The position numbers were made by a program, and so were the translations under genes. Shown piece after piece: positions 1 to 6,201 of a stretch of 10,733 bases of DNA. How positions within the stretch are numbered: the stretch's first letter is position 1; every line of letters starts with the position of its first letter. Location: positions 1 through 10,733 of the forward strand of contig JAUYDJ010000104.1 of NCBI GenBank assembly GCA_030690025.1, in the 5' to 3' direction. Below the pieces are notes generated by a model that saw only the letters and a program-made list of their open reading frames with translations, was not told the DNA's origin and made no database searches. The stretch is from Chloroflexota bacterium. GTDB taxonomy: Bacteria > Chloroflexota > Dehalococcoidia > Dehalococcoidales > JAUYDJ01.

Positions 1-675
1 CCAGGGAAGCAGGTTTAATGTGGCCTTCATTTTTTCCGCCCAGGTTGACGCGGGCGGCTTTGGGGTCATGTGTGGATTTATCATGGCAATAATGAGCAGG
101 GTGGCGATGAGCAGTAGCGACAGGATTGCGCCGGGTATCAGGGCGCCGGCGAAGAGGCGGGCAACGGATTCGTTCTGCCAGGAGCCGTAGACAATGAGTA
201 TGATACTGGGCGGAATGAGGACGCTTAAGGTGCCGCTGATGGCCAGAATGCCCAGGGCCAACGTATTGTCATAACCCTGTTTCTGCATTTCCGGGAAGGC
301 AATCCGGCCAAAGGTGGCGGCGGCGGCAACACTGGAGCCGCTCATAGCGCCAAAGAGGGCGTTAGCGGCGATAACCGAAATGCCCAGGCCGCCCGATAGA
401 CCGCCCACCCACTTGTTGGCACCATCAAACAGGTACCGGATGACCCCGGTATTAGAGAACATTTCACCCATGAAGACAAAGGCCGGCACCGCGGTAAGGG
501 TAAACGTGTTCAGCGTGGCCCATGACGTCCAGCCGAACTGGTTCTGTGCTTCATTTACGAAGAAGAACAGCCCAATACTGGCGGTCATGGCAAAGGCCAG
601 GAAGATTTCTATACCCGAAAAGAGAAGAACAAACAGTGTTATCAACAAGATGGCGGTCATTAATTCCAGGCTCAT
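1..675 (-). CDS. dctM: TRAP transporter large permease DctM, 3' end cut by window edge
   Basis: The frame is open from ATG at 675 to base 1, giving 225 N-terminal residues of a protein family that is usually about 425 long. It is the 12-13 TM membrane subunit of a TRAP importer and carries the substrate-translocation and ion-coupling function. Visible family signatures are PAFVFMGEMF near the first re-entrant region, the Gly/Ser/Ala-rich stretch FGAMSGSSVAAAATFG followed by the Pro of FPEM, and LIPPSIILIVYG. A cytoplasmic loop, MTPKPP...WAEKMKATLNLLPW, ends the visible part. The start is supported by GGGAGGT five to six bases upstream and by a 4-base ATGA overlap with the dctQ stop, which implies translational coupling. 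No frameshift is seen. Confidence 0.95.
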   Translation of the reverse strand, partial: MSLELMTAILLITLFVLLFSGIEIFLAFAMTASIGLFFFVNEAQNQFGWTSWATLNTFTLTAVPAFVFMGEMFSNTGVIRYLFDGANKWVGGLSGGLGISVIAANALFGAMSGSSVAAAATFGRIAFPEMQKQGYDNTLALGILAISGTLSVLIPPSIILIVYGSWQNESVARLFAGALIPGAILSLLLIATLLIIAMINPHMTPKPPASTWAEKMKATLNLLPW

Positions 676-1181
676 GTATTACCTCCCTGTCCGGCGCGGA
701 GGTCCAGCACCGTTTTGACAAAATCAAGGAGTACCTGTCCGAAAAGGAGAATAAGACCGATTATCATGAAAATCTGGATATAGCCTTCGGGGGTGCGTAT
801 CCAGGTACTCGACCTCAAGCCAAACCGGAAGGAATAGACGGTGACGCTGTAGGCTGCCTGGATTAGCACGGGGATGAAGACAACGGCGCCACCCAGCAAA
901 ATGCATCTCAACCATTTGCTGGCTCTCTTGGGCAGGAGGGTGGTAAAAACCTCGATACGGACGTGCTCTCCTTCCTTCCACGTGTAAGCAGCGCCTACGA
1001 AAGCCATTATGACCAGTATGTAAGCGGAGTATTCATCGGAGACCCGCAGGGGATGGCGCAGGACATACCTGGATACAGCTTCAACCAGGACCAGGGTCAC
1101 CATGACGAGAGATAGCCACCCCATGGCGTGGCCGCTTACTTTATCGGAGAGAGCATAGATGATACTGGTGAATCTCTTCAC
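672..1181 (-). CDS. dctQ: TRAP transporter small permease DctQ (GTG start)
   Basis: This is the small membrane subunit of the TRAP importer, 169 residues, with four hydrophobic segments at about residues 21-41, 49-68, 91-113 and 133-155. The DctQ signature SRYVLRHPLRVSDEYS spans the end of TM1 and the start of TM2. I chose GTG at 1181 because GAGGAGG lies five bases upstream and because the longer open frame, back to 1241, would run through the stable intercistronic hairpin at 1205-1235 and add 20 unrelated residues. An out-of-frame ATG-TGA pair (1183-1178) overlaps the GTG. The gene follows dctP and overlaps dctM by four bases, the usual P-Q-M order. Function assignment is firm. Substrate is unknown. 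Confidence 0.92.
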   Translation of the reverse strand: MKRFTSIIYALSDKVSGHAMGWLSLVMVTLVLVEAVSRYVLRHPLRVSDEYSAYILVIMAFVGAAYTWKEGEHVRIEVFTTLLPKRASKWLRCILLGGAVVFIPVLIQAAYSVTVYSFRFGLRSSTWIRTPEGYIQIFMIIGLILLFGQVLLDFVKTVLDLRAGQGGNT

Positions 1182-1186
1182 ATGGG

Positions 1187-1193
1187 CCTCCTC
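1187..1193 (-). promoter_or_regulatory. Ribosome binding site fixing the dctQ GTG start
   Basis: GAGGAGG is followed by five bases (CCCAT) and then GTG. It lies just after the intercistronic hairpin and supports initiation at 1181 rather than at any upstream in-frame codon. Confidence 0.75.
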
Positions 1194-1204
1194 AAAGTTC
1201 CGGC

Positions 1205-1235
1205 CAGTGGCAGGGGCATTTAGCCCCTGCCACTG
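1205..1235 (-). promoter_or_regulatory. Perfect 13-bp intercistronic hairpin between dctP and dctQ
   Basis: Bases 1205-1217 (CAGTGGCAGGGGC) are exactly complementary to 1223-1235, with a 5-base loop. On the minus-strand transcript it begins 11 bases after the dctP stop and ends 11 bases before the dctQ ribosome site. No T-run follows, so it does not look like a full intrinsic terminator. Known intercistronic hairpins in binding-protein transporter operons protect the upstream mRNA and raise binding protein over permease. That role is inferred here. Confidence 0.8.
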
Positions 1236-1246
1236 TTTCAAGCTAT

Positions 1247-2407
1247 CTATTTACCGGTATATGCCCGCCACTTGGCGACGTTCTCGTCAACTATCTTGAG
1301 CAAAGCGGGTCCGTCAGGGCCGGCAATCTTGAGCCATTCATCCCGGATACCTTTGGTGAGGTCCTTGGCTTTGGCTATCTCAGCATCGGGAGGATTCACC
1401 AGCTGGGTCTTGGTCATGGAGATGCCCAGGATGGCGTAAAGGCGGGCAGATAGTATGCCATAGTACTCCGCGTATGCAGCTTCCATGCTGGCATCAACCA
1501 GCGCCTTTTGCAGGTCAGCCGGCAGCGAGTCGTAGGTCTTGGCATTGACTATGAGCGGGAAAGTGAAGCCGGGGGTGATGATGGGCCATACCGCCACATA
1601 CTGGGTGAGGTCGGTCAGGCGGTGCGCCCAGCCATAGTTGAGGCTGGTGGTGATACCGTCAACCGTGCCGCGGAACAGGGCGTCTTCAACCTCGGTGATG
1701 GCCATGGTTACCGGGCTGCCCCCGAGAGCCTCAATGGTGCGGGTCTGGATGAGGCCGCTGGTGCGGAGTTTCAGCCCCTTAAACGCGTCTACGGTGTTGA
1801 CATTGCGCTTGCCCGCCCAGATGGCATCGTTGGCTGTGGAGGTAAAGTCGGTCAGCCAGACAACACCAATAGCGCGGTAGGCCTTATCGAACAGGGGCCT
1901 TATCCTTGGATCCGAGGTTACCTGCCACCCCTGGTATATATTGTCCATAATGCCGGGAATGCTGCCGTAGTTGAAGAAAGGATAAGAGCCGGAGTTAAAA
2001 GAGGCATTGGTAAAGGCCACGTCAGCTTTGCCCTGGCCTATCGAGGGCAGAATCTGGTTGGTGGGGAAGAGGCGTGGCTTATTGTCAATGATTATGCGGC
2101 CGTTGCTCTTGGCATAGACCAGTCTTTCCCAGAGCCCGCCAGCCTTGGTCAGCTCTACGTACGGCTCAGCCTGTCCATAGGTATCGTCCAAGGCAAAGAC
2201 CAGGGTGTATTTCTGACCGGTTGGCGTTGGCGCGGGAGTAGGCGTTGGCGTGGGAGTAGGGGTAGGTGCGGGCGTTGGCGCAGGCGTGGGCGTTGGCGTG
2301 GGTGTTGGTGCAGGCGCCGGGCTGGCGCAGCCCACCAGCGGTATGGCGATAACCGCTAAGGTTAAGATAATAGTTCCCAGGATAGTTAGCCACTTGGCAC
2401 TTTTCAC
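1247..2407 (-). CDS. dctP: TRAP transporter substrate-binding lipoprotein DctP (GTG start)
   Basis: This is the extracytoplasmic solute receptor that hands ligand to the DctQM permease; 386 residues from the chosen GTG. Residues 1-26 form a lipoprotein signal with a Lys-rich start, a hydrophobic core and the lipobox LVGC, lipidated at Cys27. Residues 30-63 are an almost pure Pro-Thr/Pro-Ala linker, so the receptor is probably tethered to the membrane. The DctP fold follows from about residue 65. GLKLRTSG contains the conserved Arg (about 215) that binds the ligand carboxylate in characterised DctP proteins, and ALGGSPVTMAITEVEDAL...GTVDG is the family signature. GTG at 2407 is preferred over the upstream in-frame TTG at 2449 because GAGGAGG sits five bases before it and the signal peptide then begins properly. 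A carboxylate ligand is inferred; its identity is not visible. Confidence 0.93.
   Translation of the reverse strand: MKSAKWLTILGTIILTLAVIAIPLVGCASPAPAPTPTPTPTPAPTPAPTPTPTPTPTPAPTPTGQKYTLVFALDDTYGQAEPYVELTKAGGLWERLVYAKSNGRIIIDNKPRLFPTNQILPSIGQGKADVAFTNASFNSGSYPFFNYGSIPGIMDNIYQGWQVTSDPRIRPLFDKAYRAIGVVWLTDFTSTANDAIWAGKRNVNTVDAFKGLKLRTSGLIQTRTIEALGGSPVTMAITEVEDALFRGTVDGITTSLNYGWAHRLTDLTQYVAVWPIITPGFTFPLIVNAKTYDSLPADLQKALVDASMEAAYAEYYGILSARLYAILGISMTKTQLVNPPDAEIAKAKDLTKGIRDEWLKIAGPDGPALLKIVDENVAKWRAYTGK
2219..2320 (-). repeat. Degenerate 6-bp tandem repeat encoding the Pro/Thr/Ala linker of DctP
   Basis: About 17 copies of a hexamer encode alternating Pro and Thr or Ala (residues 30-63). Third positions vary, so this is not a recent perfect expansion. 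Repeat number may vary between strains by slippage without breaking the frame. Such linkers after a lipobox are common in Dehalococcoidia lipoproteins. Confidence 0.85.
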
Positions 2408-2412
2408 GTGTT

Positions 2413-2419
2413 CCTCCTC
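2413..2419 (-). promoter_or_regulatory. Ribosome binding site fixing the dctP GTG start
   Basis: GAGGAGG is followed by five bases (AACAC) and GTG at 2407. Its first bases overlap the TGA stop of a possible short leader ORF. Confidence 0.75.
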
Positions 2420-2459
2420 ATAAAATCTCTTGTCTACATGATGGGCCAATCACTCTCAC
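2418..2459 (-). CDS. Possible 13-codon leader ORF upstream of dctP
   Basis: A strong AGGAGG (2467-2472) with no other gene to serve is followed by CTAAAATGTGA. A GTG at 2459 opens a 13-codon frame ending in TGA at 2420-2418, inside the dctP ribosome site. An ATG two bases earlier (2461) is followed at once by TGA. If translated, ribosomes ending here would reach the dctP start, allowing coupling. The peptide (VRVIGPSCRQEIL) has no run of one amino acid that would suggest attenuation. This may be chance, and the only support is the ribosome site and the stop position. Confidence 0.22.
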   Translation of the reverse strand: MRVIGPSCRQEIL

Positions 2460-2535
2460 ATTTTAGCCTCCTCCCTCAAAATTCACTCAGACTATCTGGA
2501 ATATTTCGACTGAAAAATAGGTGCCTCTATTTCTG

Positions 2536-2564
2536 ATTATAGTAGTTCGTCTGGCGCAAATCAA
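2536..2564 (-). promoter_or_regulatory. Sigma-70-type promoter for the TRAP operon
   Basis: On the minus strand a TTGATT -35 box (2559-2564) is separated by 17 bases from a perfect TATAAT -10 box (2536-2541). Transcription would begin near 2529, leaving a leader of about 120 bases before dctP. A short inverted repeat, AAATAG-N6-CTATTT (2515-2532), covers the predicted start site. Confidence 0.65.
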
Positions 2565-2595
2565 TATAATTACCCGCGAGAATCCATTTGCGCCA
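2552..2595. promoter_or_regulatory. Perfect 10-bp inverted repeat overlapping the TRAP promoter (candidate operator)
   Basis: TGGCGCAAAT at 2552-2561 is the exact reverse complement of ATTTGCGCCA at 2586-2595, with a 24-base spacer. One arm overlaps the -35 box and spacer of the promoter; the other lies upstream of it. The arm centres are 34 bp apart, roughly three helical turns. This is the geometry of a dimeric or tetrameric regulator site. No regulator gene is present in the window. Confidence 0.5.
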
Positions 2596-2628
2596 AAACG
2601 CCGTAGGCCATCCGGGCACCTAAATGAA

Positions 2629-2670
2629 AGATGGCGGGCACCTGGCCTCGGTTCAGTATGCCCGCCATCT
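2629..2670 (-). terminator. Intrinsic terminator of the hydroxylase 1 / RidA operon
   Basis: AGATGGCGGGCA (2629-2640) pairs perfectly with TGCCCGCCATCT (2659-2670), giving a 12-bp GC-rich stem with an 18-base loop. It lies 35 bases past the RidA stop. Downstream on the minus strand is a T-rich but interrupted tail (TTCATTTAGG); the plus-strand side has GTTTTAT. It separates the hydroxylase operon from the TRAP promoter. Confidence 0.7.
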
Positions 2671-2705
2671 GTTTTATCTAAACGGGATTAGGCATTAGCC
2701 GGTTC

Positions 2706-3230
2706 TCAGGCCTTCTTCCGGGGGCGTACCGCCCAGGCTTCAATTTCCACGAGCATTTTGCCGGGCAGGTCAAGCCCCACGCCTCTGAGCAGAGTGCCAT
2801 TTCTCGGGTTCTTAATAAGGTCGGGGCAATGTTCCATGCAGAAATCACGGAAGGCTTTGCGAAACCCCCAGACCATGTGGGGATGGACGAGGTAGTAGCG
2901 CCACATCACGATTTGTTCCAGAGTAAAGCCCGCCTCTTCCAGGCCGGCCTTGATTGACTTCAGGCATTGCCTGGTCTGGTCTTCAATGTTCATGCTGACG
3001 ACAACGCCGCCCTCGGGGGTAAGCTCATCGTTAGCGTCCCTTACCGGTCTGTCTTTCATCGGGTCTCTACCCGTCTCACCGGACATGAAACAGATGTCCA
3101 CGTCGCCTTCAGTAACGAAGGCGGATGCCCAGTTCATCTTTTCTTTGTGAAAGTATGGGTAGAGTTTGCCCCAGGGGTACTGTACCGGCGCCTTTTTAGT
3201 TTTGAAATCGAACCCTTCAAGCCAAGCCAT
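2706..3230 (-). CDS. RidA/YjgF/UK114-family protein with N-terminal extension
   Basis: This 174-residue protein belongs to the RidA superfamily, small trimeric proteins some of which deaminate reactive enamine/imine intermediates. Visible signatures are the strand with SGETGRDP (50-57), the helix DQTRQCLKSIKAGLEEAG (84-101) and the C-terminal LDLPGKMLVEIEAWAV (153-168). It is longer than the usual 125-130 residues because about 35 extra residues precede the core. The Arg used by true RidA deaminases lies eight residues before the Leu of the C-terminal LP pair. Here that position appears to be Leu, with the nearest Arg (149) two residues later, so deaminase activity is uncertain. AAGGAGGAGA upstream supports the ATG. 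It is the last gene of the hydroxylase 1 operon, 44 bases after the molybdopterin subunit, which suggests a role with that enzyme's product. Confidence 0.85.
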   Translation of the reverse strand: MAWLEGFDFKTKKAPVQYPWGKLYPYFHKEKMNWASAFVTEGDVDICFMSGETGRDPMKDRPVRDANDELTPEGGVVVSMNIEDQTRQCLKSIKAGLEEAGFTLEQIVMWRYYLVHPHMVWGFRKAFRDFCMEHCPDLIKNPRNGTLLRGVGLDLPGKMLVEIEAWAVRPRKKA

Positions 3231-3274
3231 GAAATCTCCTCCTTAATATTTTATTTTTGTCGACTCTGGTGAAT

Positions 3275-5665
3275 TTATTTTGACTTCTCTCTCTCCTTGA
3301 GGGCCTTGAGAATCCGCTCACGGGTGAGCGGTATTTGCTTTATCCGCACCCCCACTGCGTTGTATACGGCGTTGGCGATTACGGCAGCCGACGGCGTCAT
3401 CTGAGTTTCGCCGCATCCCTTGGCGCCGTAAGGGCCATCTTTGTGAGGGGCGGGTGTCATAAAGGTCTTGAAGTTCTCGTTCTTGGGCATATTGACAGCA
3501 TCAGGTATCTTGTAGTCCCTGAGATTGGGATTGAGTACCACGCCCTTGTCCAGTATCACTTCTTCCCAGAGGGCGCTGCCGATACCCTGGATGAGGCCGC
3601 TTTCCATTTGCTGCTCGCACATCTTCGGGTTGATGGGGAAGCCCATGTCAGAGGCGGCGCCAAGCTTCAGCAGCTTCACTTCGCCGGTCTCGGTATTGAC
3701 GGCGACCTCGGCACCCTGGCAGGAATGGCCGTAGAAGGAGACCAGTCTCAGTCCTTTTCGGGCCAGAGCGGGGTCAATCTGCCCGTTGTCCGGGTTCTCC
3801 GGGGCGTAGTTCTGTACCCACATGCCTCTGCCTATTATCTCACCATATTTCGGCACATACTCACCGAATTGTCCGGGCGGAATGGGTCTGTCCGCGGTGA
3901 AGATATCCGTGGCGTTGATTGACTTTGATGGGTCAGACTTAATAAACACCTTGCCGGCCTTGATAGCCAGGTCTTCCGGCTTTGCCTTCAGCTTGGGTGC
4001 GGCCAGCTCGAATATCTGTCGCTTGGCATCCTGGGCCGCCAGGTATACCGCGTTGCCCAGCTGATAGGTGGTGCGCTGGGAGGTAGACCCCTGGGGGAAG
4101 TAGGAGTCAGTGTCCGTATCACCCCACCTGACAATGGTCTTATCCATGCTGCCGCCCAGCTCCTCGACGGCAATCTGGGCCATGGCGGTGTTGACGCCTT
4201 GCCCGATTTCATCAGCGTTGTGGCGTACCTCTACGGTACCGTCTTCCCAGAAGCGGACAATAGCCATGGCGCTGGTGGGTGCCACGCTGTACTTGTTGCC
4301 AATGGCCAAACCCTTGCCGCGCCGCCAGGGACCTTCCGCCTTAGCCGGCGGCTTGCCCCACTCCAGGTATTCGGCGACTTTATCCAGACATTCCCGGGCA
4401 CCATGGCTGTGCGCAATCTCACCATTGCCGTTCTCGTCGCCTTCCCTCTGCACGTTCTTCCGTCTCAGTTCCACGGCATCCATGCCCAGTTTCTCCGCCA
4501 TCATGTCCATGTGCGACTCGATGGCGAAAATCCACTGCGAGCTGCCGAAACCGCGGAAGGGGGTGACGACCGGTTCATTGTTATAGACGGCATAAGAATC
4601 GAGTTTCATGTTGGGTACCTTGTAGGTGCCGATAGCGCCAAAGCTGCTGTTGCGGCAAACCAGGACGCCGGAATCAGCGTAGCCGCCAATGCCCAGCAGC
4701 ACTCTCATCTCCCGGGCAACAATGGTGCCGTCCTTCTTTACGCCATCCTTGATAAAGACCACCATGGGAATCCTGGTACCGCCGGCGGTATACATCTCGT
4801 CGCGGGTGAAGGCATGCCTGACGGGGCGCTTGGTCTTCATGGCCAACAGGGCGATGACGGGCTCGGCCCTGAGCATTGCCTTATTCCCAAACCCGCCGCC
4901 CACATAGAAGGAGGAAATAACCCTTACCTTGGACGGGGGCAGGTTGAAGGCGGCGCAGAAGTGTCCCTTGATGCGGAAGATGCTTTGCCGCCCGGCCCAT
5001 ATGGTCAGACTGCCGTTAGACTCCGGTTTGATGATGCAGATATGGGGTTCAAAGGGAACGTGCTGGATTCTGGGTACCACGAATTTGCTCTCGAAAATGT
5101 GGTCGGCTTCTTTGAAGCCCTTCTCCACATCACCGTGATAGACACGGTGATGGTGCGCCACGTTAGGCCGGTCATTATCCAGGTGAATGTAAAGGCCCTG
5201 GGCGACAAACTTCTCGTACTTGGGGAGGTCGGGGTGGACAACAGCCGGCGGGCTGGTGCCCCACGCTTCCTCCAGGTCATAGACCGCGGGCAACTGCTCG
5301 TATTTGACATCAATCAGGTCTACGGCTCTCTCGGCGATTTCCAGGGTGTCCGCGGCTACGCCGGCTACGGCATCGCCAACATGGCGGACAATAAACTTGC
5401 AGAGGGCATGCTGGTCACGGATGTACCCGCCGTATCTTTTCTCCGGGGCGTCTTTGCCAGTGACCACTGCCCGTACTCCGGGTAAAGCCTCCGCTTTTGA
5501 GGTGTCAATGCTTATAATGCGGGCATGGGGGTACGGGCTCCGCAGGACCTTAGCGTAAAGCATCCCCGGCACTTTTATATCGGTGCAGTATTTGGCTTCA
5601 CCAGTAACCTTGTCCAGGGCATCCAGTCTGATTGGGCTCTTACCTACTACTGAATATTCTGCCAT
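3275..5665 (-). CDS. Molybdenum hydroxylase 1, molybdopterin-binding large subunit (xanthine dehydrogenase family)
   Basis: This is the 796-residue catalytic subunit of a three-subunit molybdenum hydroxylase, which typically oxidises a carbon with water as oxygen source and passes electrons to the [2Fe-2S] and FAD subunits. The hammerhead domain spans about residues 15-130 and the two molybdopterin-binding domains about 155-400 and 420-760. Cofactor motifs are intact: GGGFGNK (256-262), RGFGSSQ (371-377), EIGQG (486-490), GSTSQRTT (526-533) and GAKGCGE (747-753) ending in the catalytic Glu753. Glu206 in FEPH matches a conserved site near the active centre. No Tat signal is visible, so it is probably cytoplasmic. 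The start is backed by AAGGGAGA and lies 22 bases after the [2Fe-2S] gene. Substrate class (aldehyde, aromatic CoA ester, N-heterocycle) cannot be decided. Confidence 0.93.
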   Translation of the reverse strand: MAEYSVVGKSPIRLDALDKVTGEAKYCTDIKVPGMLYAKVLRSPYPHARIISIDTSKAEALPGVRAVVTGKDAPEKRYGGYIRDQHALCKFIVRHVGDAVAGVAADTLEIAERAVDLIDVKYEQLPAVYDLEEAWGTSPPAVVHPDLPKYEKFVAQGLYIHLDNDRPNVAHHHRVYHGDVEKGFKEADHIFESKFVVPRIQHVPFEPHICIIKPESNGSLTIWAGRQSIFRIKGHFCAAFNLPPSKVRVISSFYVGGGFGNKAMLRAEPVIALLAMKTKRPVRHAFTRDEMYTAGGTRIPMVVFIKDGVKKDGTIVAREMRVLLGIGGYADSGVLVCRNSSFGAIGTYKVPNMKLDSYAVYNNEPVVTPFRGFGSSQWIFAIESHMDMMAEKLGMDAVELRRKNVQREGDENGNGEIAHSHGARECLDKVAEYLEWGKPPAKAEGPWRRGKGLAIGNKYSVAPTSAMAIVRFWEDGTVEVRHNADEIGQGVNTAMAQIAVEELGGSMDKTIVRWGDTDTDSYFPQGSTSQRTTYQLGNAVYLAAQDAKRQIFELAAPKLKAKPEDLAIKAGKVFIKSDPSKSINATDIFTADRPIPPGQFGEYVPKYGEIIGRGMWVQNYAPENPDNGQIDPALARKGLRLVSFYGHSCQGAEVAVNTETGEVKLLKLGAASDMGFPINPKMCEQQMESGLIQGIGSALWEEVILDKGVVLNPNLRDYKIPDAVNMPKNENFKTFMTPAPHKDGPYGAKGCGETQMTPSAAVIANAVYNAVGVRIKQIPLTRERILKALKEREKSK

Positions 5666-5687
5666 CTCGTTTCTCCCTTACTTACTG

Positions 5688-6176
5688 CTATTTCTTGCCG
5701 GTTTTGGCTGCTTTCATCTGGTCTCTGGCGACCATGATAGCTTCGACTATCTTGACGTAGCCGGTACAGCGGCACAGGTTGCCGCTCAGGCCCTCTCTTA
5801 TTTCTTCCTCGGTGGGGTTGGGGTTCTCGTCCAGAATTGCCTTGGCCTTCAGAATCATGCCGGGGGTGCAAAAGCCGCACTGTACGGCAAAGTGGTCGAT
5901 GAAAGCTTGCTGCAGGGGGTGCAGCCCCTTGGCGGTGGCCAGCCCTTCGATGGTGGTGACTTCTTTGCCTGCAGCCTGGAGGGCGAGCATTATGCAGCTC
6001 TTTACTGCCTTGCCATCGATGAGGACGGTGCAGGAGCCGCAGTTACCGGTATCGCAGGCCATCTTTACCCCGGTCATTCCCACCTCTTCTCTCAATACCC
6101 AGGCCAGCGTTCTCCACGGGTCAATAGATACTTCATAATCCTGTCCATTCACTTTTAATGCTAATGTGTGTTTCAT
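5688..6176 (-). CDS. Molybdenum hydroxylase 1, [2Fe-2S] small subunit
   Basis: This 162-residue subunit carries two [2Fe-2S] clusters that link the molybdenum centre to FAD. The N-terminal plant-type ferredoxin domain (1-75) has ligands Cys41, Cys46, Cys49 and Cys61 in CDTGNCGSC...SC. The C-terminal helical domain has QCGFCTPG (99-106, Cys100 and Cys103) and NLCRCTGY (133-140, Cys135 and Cys137). Gln99 is the conserved contact to the molybdopterin cofactor. All eight ligands are present and the length is typical. AGGAGGA five to six bases before the ATG supports the start. It lies between the FAD gene (25 bases upstream) and the large subunit, completing the set. It may also serve hydroxylase 2, which has no such subunit inside the window, but that is only a possibility. 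Confidence 0.95.
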   Translation of the reverse strand: MKHTLALKVNGQDYEVSIDPWRTLAWVLREEVGMTGVKMACDTGNCGSCTVLIDGKAVKSCIMLALQAAGKEVTTIEGLATAKGLHPLQQAFIDHFAVQCGFCTPGMILKAKAILDENPNPTEEEIREGLSGNLCRCTGYVKIVEAIMVARDQMKAAKTGKK

Positions 6177-6201
6177 TTAAGTCCTCCTGAATTTTCTTAG
6201 G

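Noticed and set aside
314..866. Plus-strand open frames opposite dctM and dctQ
   Set aside because: Both overlap clear TRAP permease coding sequence on the minus strand and have no recognisable domain.
1182..1241. Longer dctQ open frame starting at 1241
   Set aside because: Its first residues are encoded by the hairpin at 1205-1235 and the dctQ ribosome site, and do not resemble DctQ.
1508..2359. Plus-strand open frame of 283 codons antisense to dctP
   Set aside because: Its Arg/Trp/Gly-rich C-terminus is the mirror of the Pro/Thr linker repeat. No ribosome site or family signature is seen.
2408..2449. Upstream in-frame TTG start (2449) for DctP
   Set aside because: It adds 14 charged and His-rich residues before the signal peptide and lacks a well-placed ribosome site, whereas GTG at 2407 has GAGGAGG five bases upstream.
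2515..2532. AAATAG-N6-CTATTT as a separate regulatory element
   Set aside because: Only six paired A/T-rich bases; it is noted under the promoter but is too weak to list alone.
4199..5485. Plus-strand open frame of 428 codons
   Set aside because: It lies wholly antisense to the hydroxylase 1 large subunit, whose domains and motifs are intact. It shows no recognisable family, and its openness follows from GC-biased codons on the other strand.
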